From Lysobacterales bacterium 63-13 (lineage in GTDB: Bacteria > Pseudomonadota > Gammaproteobacteria > Xanthomonadales > Rhodanobacteraceae), in assembly GCA_001899855.1 (NCBI GenBank), contig MKWR01000017.1:43256-107255 (forward strand): a stretch of DNA of 64,000 bases, read 5' to 3'. Positions 26,606 through 35,659 of the stretch are shown here, in pieces. Numbering within the stretch: the first letter of the stretch is position 1; each line of letters starts with the position of its first letter. The notes beneath the pieces were generated by a model, which searched no databases, was not told the origin of the DNA, and saw only the letters and a list, made by a program, of their open reading frames with translations. The translations under genes were made by a program, and so were the position numbers.

Positions 26606-28308
26606 TCCTGGTCTTCCCCGCTTGCCTGGTTGGCGCTCACTTTCTTGTGCATGACCATGCAGTTGCCGCGCCCGTCCGGACGTTGCTGCATGGCCCAGTC
26701 GTCCATCACCGTATCGATCAGGGCGATGCCAAGTCCACCACTGCGGCATTCGCCGAGCGGCTTGGCGCGAACGCAATGGGGATCGACGACGGGCGCCGTA
26801 TCGAGCAGGCGGAATTCGAGCTTGCCGGCATCGCGGGTGACGCGCAGGTCAATGTCACCCGAGCATTCCGGCCCGTAGGCGTGCCGGATCACGTTGCAGC
26901 AGGCCTCATCGACAGCGAGGACGAGTTTATCCCGGATTGCCGCCTCGACACCGGCATCATCGAGCGCCGTGCGCAGCAGCGAGCGGATCCCGCGCATCTG
27001 CTCCGGGCGCGCCGGGAAACGCCGCTTGAGCAGCACTTCCGGGCCATGCGCCTGCATGCGTTCGATCAGCAGCAAGGTCGTGTCATCGACCAGGCGCAGG
27101 TGCTTCAACTCCGAAAACATGCCGCGCAGGCGCGGCTCTGCCGAAGCCCCGGCGTGTCGGGATATCAGTTCGCGAACGCCCTCCGAGCCGATCGTGCGGC
27201 GCTGCGCATCGCGCACGTCGGTGACGCCGTCGGAATAGCAGTAAAGCGAAGCATCGGTGAGATCGATGTGATGCCCTTCGAAGGTTTCCCCGGCAAGGAT
27301 GCCAAGTGGCGCGCCGCCGGAGAGGAATTCGGTGAATTCGCCATGCCGGTGCAGCAGCGCCGGGGGAAAGCCGGCCGCGGCAATCTCGACCTGCTGCGCG
27401 TTGCGATCGCAGTGGCCGACCAGGGCGCAGACGAAACGGCCATCGAGGCTGCCCTGGCAGAGTTCCTCGTTGACCTTCTGCAGCCATTCCGAGGGCGGCG
27501 TGCCGTCCTTGCCAACCCAGCGCAACAACGAAGCCACGCGCACCATGAGCAAGGCGGCGTCCAGTCCCTTGCCGGAGACATCGCCGATGAAAAAACCGAT
27601 GCGCCCGTCAGCGAGGTCGAAATAATCGTAGAAATCGCCGGAGATCTCGTGCGCCGGCAAGTTCATGCCGATCAGCGGGAAGCCGTCGCGCCGACGCTTG
27701 GGCAGCAGCGATTTCTGCATGCGCCGGGCGAGGTCGAATTCGCGGCGCATGCGCGCCTGCTGCACCAGCTCATGGGCCATGCGCGCATTGTTGATGGCCA
27801 GCGAGGTCGGTGCCGCGACCAGGCGCAGGATTTCGGCATCATCCGCGCTGAACGCACCGCCGGTGCGCTTGTTAACCACCTCCAGCGCACCGATCGGCCC
27901 CTTGGCCGTGGCCAGTGGCGCGCACAGCAGGCTGCGCGTGACGAAGCCGGTATCCACATCGTTGCTGCGGTCGACGCGGGCATCGCTGAGCGCATCGGAG
28001 ACGACCTGGTTGCGGTTTTCCGCAACCGCGCGGCCGACCACGCCCTGGCCAAGCGGAATGCGCAAGCCGGTAATGTCGATCGGACCGACGCAGACCCGGC
28101 ATTCGAGCATGTCGCCGTCTTCCTCGAGGAGGAACAACGAGGCGGCCTCGGCATCCATGAAATCGGCAATGCGGGTGACCGCTTCGCTCAAGGTCTGGCG
28201 CAGGTCGAGGGAAACGGCCAGGGTTTCGGAGAGATCGGCGAGAAAGGCGAGCGCGCGCGCTTCACTGGCGACGGCCACCGGCATGGACATGGCCGGCTGC
28301 GGACTCAT
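26602..28308 (-). CDS. GAF - PP2C (SpoIIE) phosphatase - HATPase partner-switch protein
   Basis: A 568-residue signalling protein. It has an N-terminal GAF sensor domain (about 15-170, DAEAASLFLLEEDGDMLECRV) and a linker helix (FDLARRMQKSLLPK). A PP2C/SpoIIE phosphatase domain follows (about 195-395), with metal-binding ISGDFYDYFDL, IGDVSGKGLDAALLM and YSDGVTDVRDA. The C-terminal RsbW-like ATPase domain (about 430-560) has N-box DEACCNVIRHAYG and glycine box GGLGIALID. One chain therefore carries both a phosphatase and a kinase expected to act on a STAS protein, and the STAS gene overlaps its 3' end (ATGA). Its own start overlaps the pssA stop (ATGA, 28308), which fixes the start codon. Confidence 0.9.
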   Translation of the reverse strand: MSPQPAMSMPVAVASEARALAFLADLSETLAVSLDLRQTLSEAVTRIADFMDAEAASLFLLEEDGDMLECRVCVGPIDITGLRIPLGQGVVGRAVAENRNQVVSDALSDARVDRSNDVDTGFVTRSLLCAPLATAKGPIGALEVVNKRTGGAFSADDAEILRLVAAPTSLAINNARMAHELVQQARMRREFDLARRMQKSLLPKRRRDGFPLIGMNLPAHEISGDFYDYFDLADGRIGFFIGDVSGKGLDAALLMVRVASLLRWVGKDGTPPSEWLQKVNEELCQGSLDGRFVCALVGHCDRNAQQVEIAAAGFPPALLHRHGEFTEFLSGGAPLGILAGETFEGHHIDLTDASLYCYSDGVTDVRDAQRRTIGSEGVRELISRHAGASAEPRLRGMFSELKHLRLVDDTTLLLIERMQAHGPEVLLKRRFPARPEQMRGIRSLLRTALDDAGVEAAIRDKLVLAVDEACCNVIRHAYGPECSGDIDLRVTRDAGKLEFRLLDTAPVVDPHCVRAKPLGECRSGGLGIALIDTVMDDWAMQQRPDGRGNCMVMHKKVSANQASGEDQE

Positions 28309-29099
28309 TCTTCGCTGCGCTCGGTGCCGCGCAGGGCACGCTGTTCGCGCCAGCGGCGCAGGCCCCACAAGGTCATGATCGGCCCGGACAGCACATAGAG
28401 GACGCCGATGCCGAACAATACCCGCGGCGGATCAATGGCCAGCGCAACCAGTATCAGCAATGCCGCCGGAATCCAGATGAAGGGCACGCGATCCGAGGTT
28501 GGCCAGGCCTTGAAGCTGAAATAGCGAATGTTGCTGACCATGAGCAAGCCGGCGAGGATGGCAATGACCGGGGTGACGAATTGCACATCGATGCCGCTCA
28601 GTTCGAATTTCTCGTCGACCGTCCAGACGAAGGACATGCACAGTCCCGCCGCCGCCGGACTGGCCAGGCCCTGGAAATAGCGCTTGTCGGCAACACCGAC
28701 CTGGGTGTTGAAACGGGCCAGGCGCAGTGCCGCGCAAGCCGCGTAGATGAAGGACGCCGCCCAGCCGAACTTGCCCCACAGCGGACCGTATTCGACCAAT
28801 GAAGACAGCGACCAGGTGTACATGACCAGGGCCGGAGCGAGGCCGAAGCTGACCAGGTCCGACAAGGAGTCGTACTGCACGCCGAACTCGCTCTGCGTGC
28901 CGGTCATGCGGGCGACGCGACCGTCGAGGCCGTCGAGGATGGCGGCAATGAACACCGCCAGCGCGGCGTCCGAATAGCGCCCGCCAATGGCCGCGACAAT
29001 CGCGTAGAAGCCGGCGAACATTGCCGCGGTCGTGAACAGATTCGGCAGCAGGTAGATCCCGCGCGATCGCTTGCGTGGACTGGGGGATGTTTCTGCCAT
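28305..29099 (-). CDS. pssA: CDP-diacylglycerol--serine O-phosphatidyltransferase
   Basis: Makes phosphatidylserine, the precursor of phosphatidylethanolamine. The CDP-alcohol phosphotransferase motif is intact: DGLDGRVARMTGTQSEFGVQYDSLSD (D-G-x2-A-R ... G-x3-D-x3-D). About seven hydrophobic segments fill the 264 residues. ATG 29099 or 29111 (four residues longer) could be the start; neither has a strong ribosome site. It heads the minus-strand run that continues into the STAS switch and lipid transporter, a plausible phospholipid theme. Confidence 0.93.
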   Translation of the reverse strand: MAETSPSPRKRSRGIYLLPNLFTTAAMFAGFYAIVAAIGGRYSDAALAVFIAAILDGLDGRVARMTGTQSEFGVQYDSLSDLVSFGLAPALVMYTWSLSSLVEYGPLWGKFGWAASFIYAACAALRLARFNTQVGVADKRYFQGLASPAAAGLCMSFVWTVDEKFELSGIDVQFVTPVIAILAGLLMVSNIRYFSFKAWPTSDRVPFIWIPAALLILVALAIDPPRVLFGIGVLYVLSGPIMTLWGLRRWREQRALRGTERSEE

Positions 29100-29243
29100 G
29101 CTCGGGGCCATTCGGAAAAGTGTGTCGAGTTTAACTGATCGTTGCGATTTGCCACCGAAGTGCTTGTCAGACAACGAAACTAGTGCTATCCAGTGCGCTG
29201 ATTGAGGGCCCAACAGTCGGCTCGCACCGACGCGGAGAAAATG

Positions 29244-29642
29244 ATGAAGCCCAGTTCGATTGTACTGATCCTCGCCTGCCTGAGCGCCGTCCCTGCGGTG
29301 GCCCAGCAGGTCTACTCGTGGACCGACAGCAACGGTACCAAGCATTTCTCGGATACCCCGCCACCACCGAATACGGCGTCGGCAAAGAAGCTCATCGTCC
29401 ACAGCGGGGTCACCAGCACCGCTACCGAACCCGAGGCCGAGCAGCCCAAGGCCGGCCCGAGCATGGCTGCAGCCGCCGGCTACAGCGAGGATGACATCAA
29501 GCGCAATTGTGCCGCCGCGCGCAAGAATCTCGATATCTACAACGCCTCGGCACCCGGCGACGAAGCCCTGCCGGAAACCCAGGTGCAGTACCAGATGAAC
29601 CTGAACAAGGCCAAGGAACAGATCAAGCTGTTCTGCGGCTGA
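29244..29642 (+). CDS. DUF4124-domain exported protein
   Basis: A 132-residue protein with a signal peptide ending at about AVAQQ, then the DUF4124 motif VYSWTDSNGTKHFSDTPPP (about 19-37), a variable Ala/Glu/Lys region and a helical C-terminal part with two Cys (KRNCAAARKNL and LFCG) that may form a disulfide. The function of DUF4124 proteins is unknown. CGGAGAAA favours ATG 29244 over ATG 29241. It is divergent from pssA and followed by a hairpin. Confidence 0.85.
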   Translation: MKPSSIVLILACLSAVPAVAQQVYSWTDSNGTKHFSDTPPPPNTASAKKLIVHSGVTSTATEPEAEQPKAGPSMAAAAGYSEDDIKRNCAAARKNLDIYNASAPGDEALPETQVQYQMNLNKAKEQIKLFCG

Positions 29643-29644
29643 GC

Positions 29645-29671
29645 GCTGGCCAACCGCGGCTGTTGGCCAGC
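29645..29671 (+). terminator. Hairpin after the DUF4124 gene
   Basis: GCTGGCCAAC and its complement (29645-29654 and 29662-29671) form a 10-bp stem three bases after the stop codon. There is no T tract after it. Confidence 0.5.
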
Positions 29672-29803
29672 ATGGAAATCCGTTGATGGCCACCACGGCC
29701 TGGCGACTGGGAGTCGTCCACTCGATCAGGTCGACGCGCCCGGCGCGGTGAAAACCCACCTGCTTCTGTAGAATTGCCGATCCACTGCGATCGAAGCAAA
29801 CCC

Positions 29804-31501
29804 ATGCGCCTGTCCCGTTTTCACCTCGCCACCGTCAAGGAAGTCCCCGCCGATGCCGAAATCATCAGCCACAAGCTGATGTTGCGCGCCGGCATGATCC
29901 GCAAGCTCGCCTCCGGCATCTACACCTGGTCGCCGCTTGGCCTGCGCGTCTTGCGCAAGGTCGAGGCGATCATCCGCGAGGAAATGAACCGCGCCGGCGC
30001 GATCGAGCTGCTGATGCCTTCGATCCAGCCGCAGGAACTGTGGGAGGAAACCGGGCGCTGGGAGAAATTCGGTGGCCAGTTGCTGAAGATCAAGGACCGC
30101 AAGGACGCCGGCTACTGCTACGGCCCCACGCACGAGGAAGTGATCACCGATTTCGCCCGCCAGGAGCTGAAGTCCTACAAGCAGTTGCCGATCAACTTCT
30201 ACCAGATCCAGACCAAGTTCCGCGACGAGATCCGCCCGCGCTTCGGCATCATGCGGGCGCGCGAATTCCTCATGAAGGATGCCTACTCGTTCCACATCGA
30301 CGCCGACAGCCTGGCCGCCGAATACCGCAACATGTACGACGCCTACACGCGCATCTTCACGCGCCTTGGCCTGCGCTTCCGCGCCGTCGATGCCGACACC
30401 GGTGCCATCGGCGGCAGCGCCTCGCACGAGTTCCAGGTGCTTGCCGATTCGGGCGAGGATGCCATCGTCTTCTCGACCGGTTCGGACTATGCGGCGAACG
30501 TCGAAAAAGCCGAGGCGCTGGCACCGGCCGGCAAGCGCCCCGCGCCCGCTGCGGCAATGGAAAGCATCGACACGCCAACGCAGAGGACCATCGAGGAGCT
30601 GACCGCCTTCCTCGGCATCGACGCCAGCCAGTGCATCAAGACCATCATCGTGCGCGGCAATGATGGCCTGGTCGCCTTGTGCGTGCGCGGCGACCACGAG
30701 GTCAACGAAGTCAAGGCGGCGCGCCTGGAGGAACTGCCCGGCGAATCCGCACTCGCCGATGAACAGGAAATCGTCCGTGCAATCGGCTGCACGCCGGGCT
30801 TCATCGGCCCGGTCGGCCTGCCCGCGTCGATTCCGGTCATCGTTGATCGCGATGCGGCGCTGGTTGCCGATTTCGTCTGCGGCGCGAATGCCGCAGGCAA
30901 GCATCTGCGCGGTGCGAACTGGGAGCGCGATGCCCGCATCACGCGCATCGTCGACCTGCGCAAGGTCGTCGAAGGCGACGCCTCGCCGGATGGCAAGGGT
31001 CATCTGTCGATCGCCCGCGGCATCGAGGTCGGCCACGTCTTCCAGCTCGGCAGCAAGTACGCCGAGGCGCTGGGCGCGAGCGTGCTTGACGACCAGGGCA
31101 AGGCACGCATCATGTCGATGGGTTGCTATGGCATCGGCGTCAGCCGCATCGTCGCTGCGGCGATCGAGCAAAACCATGACGAAGCCGGCATCCTCTGGCC
31201 CGCACCGATGGCGCCCTGGCAAGTGGTCATCTGCCCGATCAACATGGCCGGCAGCAGCGTCGTGCGCGAGGAAGCCGAGCGACTTTACGAGGAACTCGCC
31301 ACGCGCGGCATCGAGGTGGCCCTGGATGATCGCGGTCTGCGGCCGGGCCCGATGTTTGCCGATGCCGAGTTGATCGGCATTCCGCAGCGCATCGTCATCG
31401 GCGAGCGTGGCCTTGCCACGGGCACTTTCGAATACCGTCGCCGTGACGAGGCTGAAAATCGTTCATTGTCGCGTGATGCGCTGCTCGCGCTGTTTGCCTG
31501 A
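29804..31501 (+). CDS. proS: Prolyl-tRNA synthetase
   Basis: Charges tRNA-Pro. The 565-residue length and order match the bacterial type: class II catalytic core (1-220 and 400-465), an inserted YbaK-like editing domain (about 230-390, [15 protein letters not shown]) and an anticodon-binding domain (about 470-565, [12 protein letters not shown]). Motif 2 is [26 protein letters not shown] and motif 3 includes [21 protein letters not shown] 29804 gives the usual [19 protein letters not shown] start; an upstream in-frame start adds only a short unconserved peptide. Confidence 0.97.
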   Translation: MRLSRFHLATVKEVPADAEIISHKLMLRAGMIRKLASGIYTWSPLGLRVLRKVEAIIREEMNRAGAIELLMPSIQPQELWEETGRWEKFGGQLLKIKDRKDAGYCYGPTHEEVITDFARQELKSYKQLPINFYQIQTKFRDEIRPRFGIMRAREFLMKDAYSFHIDADSLAAEYRNMYDAYTRIFTRLGLRFRAVDADTGAIGGSASHEFQVLADSGEDAIVFSTGSDYAANVEKAEALAPAGKRPAPAAAMESIDTPTQRTIEELTAFLGIDASQCIKTIIVRGNDGLVALCVRGDHEVNEVKAARLEELPGESALADEQEIVRAIGCTPGFIGPVGLPASIPVIVDRDAALVADFVCGANAAGKHLRGANWERDARITRIVDLRKVVEGDASPDGKGHLSIARGIEVGHVFQLGSKYAEALGASVLDDQGKARIMSMGCYGIGVSRIVAAAIEQNHDEAGILWPAPMAPWQVVICPINMAGSSVVREEAERLYEELATRGIEVALDDRGLRPGPMFADAELIGIPQRIVIGERGLATGTFEYRRRDEAENRSLSRDALLALFA

Positions 31502-31571
31502 GCGGCCTTGGATCATCCCGCCATGCCGAGGATTGCTCGCCGCGGGGTGAGGCGCATCAAGGGGGAACCGC

Positions 31572-32348
31572 ATGGACGCCGATGAGCCGGAAACGCCGCA
31601 GGCCGAGCGCCGGCGGCAACTGCTCGGCGGCGAGCTGCGTTCTTTGCTGCCGCTGGCGCTGGCGGTGATCCTGGTCGTGGTTGCCGTGGTCGTGCTTGGA
31701 CACGAAGCCGAGCTCCACCTGCAGGCGATCGAAGCGGCGATCGCCGCACTCGGCCCGTGGGGTCGCGTGGCCTTTGTCGGCTTGCTGGTCATCGGCACTT
31801 CGATGCTGGTTCCCGAAACATTGTTTGGCCTGGTTGGTGGTGCCTTGTTTGGACTCGCCTGGGGAATTGGCCTGCTGCTGCTTGGCAACCTCATTGCCGC
31901 CGCGCTGCAATACGGTCTCGCCCGCCGCCTGCTGCATGCGCGGATCCAGAACGCACTGCAAAGCCGCCCCCTGCTGCGCTCGATCCAGTCGGCGGTGATC
32001 CGCGACGAGTTGCGCCTGCAGGTACTGCTGCGCCTGACCCCGCTCAATCCGGCCTTGATCAGCTATCTGCTTGGCGCGGCCGGCGTGCGTTTTGCCGGCT
32101 TCATGCTTGCCAGCCTGGTCCTGCTCAGCCACTACGCGATCGAGGCGTATATCGGCCACGCCGGCAAGCAATGGCTGACGCGTGGCCTTGCCGGCACGCA
32201 AGAAGGCTGGCAACACGATCTGCCGATCTATGCCGCTACTGCCGTCGGCGTGCTCGCCATCATCCTCGTCTCCAAGGCCGCGCATCGCGCCGTGCTGCGC
32301 GCGATTGCCGAGAACCCGGCTGGCCCGACCGCCACGCGCAAGCCGTAG
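31572..32348 (+). CDS. TVP38/TMEM64-family (VTT domain) membrane protein
   Basis: A 258-residue integral membrane protein with a hydrophilic N-terminal tail and about six hydrophobic segments. The VTT core (about 65-200) contains VPETLFGLVGGALFGLAWGIG and the later block LLRLTPLNPALISYLLGAAGV, matching the family G-x-x-F-G and R-x-x-P-x-x-P positions. VTT/DedA proteins are linked to lipid scrambling and envelope homeostasis. It follows proS by 70 bases and converges on an FAD-disulfide oxidoreductase gene. Confidence 0.85.
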   Translation: MDADEPETPQAERRRQLLGGELRSLLPLALAVILVVVAVVVLGHEAELHLQAIEAAIAALGPWGRVAFVGLLVIGTSMLVPETLFGLVGGALFGLAWGIGLLLLGNLIAAALQYGLARRLLHARIQNALQSRPLLRSIQSAVIRDELRLQVLLRLTPLNPALISYLLGAAGVRFAGFMLASLVLLSHYAIEAYIGHAGKQWLTRGLAGTQEGWQHDLPIYAATAVGVLAIILVSKAAHRAVLRAIAENPAGPTATRKP

Positions 32349-32373
32349 CGGCCCGGGCGGAAGACCGCGAGCC

Positions 32374-33843
32374 TCAAGTGCCGGGACCGCAATCCAGGCA
32401 TGGCGACGGCGGCTTCGTGGCCATGCCGAGTTCCTTGAGCAGCGCGCGCAAGGCAGTGCGCAGGCCTTCCTCGATGACCGGGTGATAAAACGGCAACTCC
32501 AGCACTTCTGCGACGCTCTTGCGCAATTGCACGACCCAGGCCAGCAGGTGCGCCAGATGTTCGGCGTCCGGGCCAAACATCTCGGCACCCAGCAGCAGGC
32601 CGCTGCCGCGTTCGGCATAGACGCGCAGCAGGCCCTGGTTGACCTGCATCACGCGCGCACGGCCCTGGTTCTCGAAGGAAACCTGGGCGCTTGCGAAATC
32701 GATCTTGTCGGCAAGCAGCCGTGCATGTCGTGCACCGACAAACGCCGCTTGCGGATCGCAGAAGACGATGCCCATCGGCGTGCGTCGCGGCTTGCGCAAT
32801 ACTTCCGGATAGCGTCCCGCATTGCGTCCGGCCAGATGGCCCTCGTCGGCTGCCTCATGCAGGATCGGCCGGTCCGCCGCCGCATCGCCGGCGATGAAGA
32901 TGTGCTTGACGCTGGTCTGCATGGTCAAGGGATCGAAAACCGGCACGCCGCGTGGGTCGCGTTCAATGGCGGTGTTTTCCAGGGTCAGGCGATCGACATT
33001 CGGCGTGCGTCCGGTGGCCGCCAGCAGCCAGTCGAAGCGCTCGCTGCGCGGACGCCCCTCGTCGTCGATGAAGTCGATGCACACGGCATCGCCATCGCGG
33101 CTGACGCGCACCTCGCGGGCATCGAGACTGACCGGCATTTCCGCGGCCAGCGTGCGCACGGCGACTGCGCGAACCGCGGCATCCTGCAAGCCGGCGATGC
33201 CGCCACCGCGGCCGAACAGACGCACGCGCACACCCAGCCGATGCAGGGCCTGGCCGAGTTCGACGCCAATCGCGCCAGCGCCGAACACGGCGACCGATTG
33301 CGGCAGATCCTGCCAGTAGAACACCTCGTCGCTGCTGATCAGGCGATCGCCCGCCGGCTTCAGGGCATCGGCAATCATCGGTCGCGAGCCGCTGGCAATG
33401 ACGATGCGCGCCGCCTCGATGCACTCGATATCCGCTGCCGGTGCCTGTTCCGCATCCGGCGCGTCCAGATGCAGGCGATGGGCTTCGGCGAATCGTGCGT
33501 AGGCACGCACGATGTGGCCCGGGTCGAATGCGGCAACGGTATCCGTGGCAAAGCCGACAAAGCGATCGCGCTCGGCACGCACGCGCCGCATCAGCGCCAC
33601 GCCGTCCACCTTGCCGGCATCGCTGCCGATACCGAACGCCGGCAGAGCCTGCAGGCGGTGGCGCGCCTCCGCGGGCGCAACCAGCAGTTTCGACGGCATG
33701 CAGCCGATGCGCGCGCAGGTGGTGCCAAATGGCCCGCCTTCGATCAAGGCGATGCTCCCGGTGTGCTTGCGCACCTCGCCATAGGCGACCATGCCGGCGG
33801 TTCCGCCACCTATGATCGCGACATCGACCTTGCGGGTTTTCAT
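32374..33843 (-). CDS. Dihydrolipoyl dehydrogenase-like FAD/NAD disulfide oxidoreductase
   Basis: A 489-residue class I pyridine-nucleotide disulfide oxidoreductase. The FAD motif VAIIGGGTAGM is at the N-terminus, the redox pair is GTTCARIGCMPSK (C-x4-C) and the NAD-binding fold contains VAVFGAGAIGVELGQAL. The second FAD motif is IFIAGDAA, and the active-site His-Glu pair is in FYHPVIEEGLRTAL. The last residues hold two extra Cys (CLDCGPGT), reminiscent of C-terminal thiol pairs. It may supply E3 to the dehydrogenase at 13-16.5 kb or act on another disulfide; it is not in an operon with either. Confidence 0.85.
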   Translation of the reverse strand: MKTRKVDVAIIGGGTAGMVAYGEVRKHTGSIALIEGGPFGTTCARIGCMPSKLLVAPAEARHRLQALPAFGIGSDAGKVDGVALMRRVRAERDRFVGFATDTVAAFDPGHIVRAYARFAEAHRLHLDAPDAEQAPAADIECIEAARIVIASGSRPMIADALKPAGDRLISSDEVFYWQDLPQSVAVFGAGAIGVELGQALHRLGVRVRLFGRGGGIAGLQDAAVRAVAVRTLAAEMPVSLDAREVRVSRDGDAVCIDFIDDEGRPRSERFDWLLAATGRTPNVDRLTLENTAIERDPRGVPVFDPLTMQTSVKHIFIAGDAAADRPILHEAADEGHLAGRNAGRYPEVLRKPRRTPMGIVFCDPQAAFVGARHARLLADKIDFASAQVSFENQGRARVMQVNQGLLRVYAERGSGLLLGAEMFGPDAEHLAHLLAWVVQLRKSVAEVLELPFYHPVIEEGLRTALRALLKELGMATKPPSPCLDCGPGT

Positions 33844-34032
33844 GGCCTGATACCTCGCTTGCAGGGATCGCCCGGCCTGGGCAGCGCATCGGCAAATGCT
33901 GCCCGATGATGAACATGGAATAAGCCTCGCGGACCTCGATGCTGCGTCGCAGCAACGAGTCCCGTATGATGACGCCCCCGAAAATCCCGGCGCTCATGCG
34001 CTGTGCGCGGATGTCCTCATCAAGGAGTTTCC

Positions 34033-34569
34033 ATGGCTTTGCAGCTCGTTTCCACCGGCAAGGACGTGCCGAACGAAATCAACGTCATCATCGAGATTCC
34101 CAAGGATGCGGAACCGGTCAAGTACGAGGTCGACAAGGCCAGCGGCACGATCTTCGTCGATCGCGTGCTGTCCACGCCGATGCGCTATCCGTGCAACTAC
34201 GGCTACATCCCGCAGACCCTGGGTGGCGATGGTGATCCGCTCGACGTGCTGGTCATCCTGCCGCTGCCGCTGGTACCCGGCTCGGCAATCCGCTGCCGTC
34301 CGGTCGGCGTGCTGCGCATGAGCGACGAGGCCGGTGCCGACGAGAAGCTGGTTGCCGTACCGATCCCGAAGGTGTTCGAAGGCTACGCCCATATCAGCGA
34401 CATCGATCAGGTCTCCAGGCATTGGCTGGAACGCATCGGCCACTTCTTCGAGCATTACAAGGATCTTGAAAACGGCAAGTGGGTGAAGATTGAAGGTTGG
34501 GCCAACGCCGACGCCGCCAAGCAGGAAATCCTCGCCAGCGTCGAGCGCTATCGCAACTCGGAAAGCTGA
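34033..34569 (+). CDS. ppa: Inorganic pyrophosphatase
   Basis: Hydrolyses pyrophosphate released by biosynthesis. The 178-residue family I enzyme has the metal-binding signature DGDPLDVLV and the motifs KYEVDKASG, RVLSTPMRYPCNYGYIPQT and HISDIDQVS. AAGGAG at 34022-34027 supports ATG 34033. The gene is divergent from the FAD oxidoreductase across 189 bases. Confidence 0.97.
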   Translation: MALQLVSTGKDVPNEINVIIEIPKDAEPVKYEVDKASGTIFVDRVLSTPMRYPCNYGYIPQTLGGDGDPLDVLVILPLPLVPGSAIRCRPVGVLRMSDEAGADEKLVAVPIPKVFEGYAHISDIDQVSRHWLERIGHFFEHYKDLENGKWVKIEGWANADAAKQEILASVERYRNSES

Positions 34570-34571
34570 GC

Positions 34572-34847
34572 TCAGACGAGGAGATCCTGGTAGTCGGGGT
34601 GCTTGTCGATCCACGCTTGCACATACGAGCAGGCCGGCACCACCTTCCATCCTTTCGCACGCGCCTCGTCGAGGGCAAAGCGCGCCAGCTGGCCGGCAAT
34701 GCCGCGTCCGCCGAGGCTGGCCGGCACGCCGGTGTGGGTGATCGTCATGGTGTTGCCCGACAACTGGTATTCGACCACGCACTGCTGCCCTTCGACCACG
34801 GCGACAAATCGCGTGGCGGCGGGCTCATGGACAATCTCGATACTCAT
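34572..34847 (-). CDS. Small GNAT-like N-acetyltransferase (YjdJ type)
   Basis: A 91-residue minimal acetyltransferase domain. The strand-turn MTITHTGVPASLGGRGIAGQLARFALDEARAKGWKVVP contains the shortened CoA-binding loop (LGGRGIAGQL), followed by CSYVQAWIDKHPDYQDL. This matches the small YjdJ/Gcn5-like family, whose substrates are unknown. GGGAG before ATG 34847 decides the start. It converges with ppa, leaving only two bases between the stops. Confidence 0.88.
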   Translation of the reverse strand: MSIEIVHEPAATRFVAVVEGQQCVVEYQLSGNTMTITHTGVPASLGGRGIAGQLARFALDEARAKGWKVVPACSYVQAWIDKHPDYQDLLV

Positions 34848-34981
34848 CGGCACTCCCTGGTGGCATCCACAGTGGATCCAGCGAGGGTTTCCGTTTTGCC
34901 GGCGCAGGTCAAGCGCAATTTCCCGCCTGAGGGAATTGCGCTTCGATCCATTCATTCAACGCCGCAATCCGTCATCGAGCA

Positions 34982-35653
34982 CTATTCCTCCTCGAAACGC
35001 CGGATCTCGTCGAGGATCGATTGTGCCTTGCGCAGGCTGCTGCCGGTCATGTTGCTGTCCATGGCCTCGCGCAGCCGCGTGCGGCCACTGCGCTGGGCCC
35101 ATCGATGGAAAGCCCATGTGCCGAGCAGGCCGACCACTCCGCTGGCGATGCACCAGCCGATCGCGGCGCCCATGTTGGCGTAGAAATCGACGCCGGCCAG
35201 CCAGGCGAAAAGGCTGGCCACGAAAGGAATCCAGAACAGCCACCACGACAGGCCAATGATCATCCCGCTGCGGATGTAGAACCCGCGCAACCGTGCAAGT
35301 TGCTTCTGGATCGTCAATACCGGTGCGGCATAGTCGAGCCGCTGGATCATGCCCAGCGTGATGCCGGCGAACATGATTGCGAGCACGCCGTAGACGTGCA
35401 CTATGATTCCACTGAAGAACAGGCCGACGACCTCGCGCTGGCTGCTCCATGTCGAAACGCCAAGCAGGATCATCAATACACCAAAAATGATCTGCGCGAT
35501 CTGGCCCCAGAACAAGGGTCGCAAGCCGCTGCGCGCCTTGTCCGCGCGCGAATCGCGGAAGAGTTGCAGATTCAGCGCGTGCTGCTGTTCGAGGCGCCGA
35601 TCGAGGGTTTGCCATGCGGCTTTCATGTCATCGAATTCCATCGTCGTATCCAT
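34982..35653 (-). CDS. Membrane protein coupled to ECF sigma factor
   Basis: A 223-residue protein of no recognised family. It begins with a cytoplasmic helical stretch MEFDDMKAAWQTLDRRLEQQ, then two hydrophobic segments (about 48-68, 75-100), a basic loop, two more hydrophobic segments (about 128-150, 158-180) and a charged tail ending RFEEE. It starts six bases after the sigma gene stop, so the two are translated together. It may regulate or localise the sigma factor, but it lacks the HxxxCxxC zinc motif of common anti-sigma factors. Confidence 0.75.
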   Translation of the reverse strand: MDTTMEFDDMKAAWQTLDRRLEQQHALNLQLFRDSRADKARSGLRPLFWGQIAQIIFGVLMILLGVSTWSSQREVVGLFFSGIIVHVYGVLAIMFAGITLGMIQRLDYAAPVLTIQKQLARLRGFYIRSGMIIGLSWWLFWIPFVASLFAWLAGVDFYANMGAAIGWCIASGVVGLLGTWAFHRWAQRSGRTRLREAMDSNMTGSSLRKAQSILDEIRRFEEE

Positions 35654-35659
35654 GTTGGT

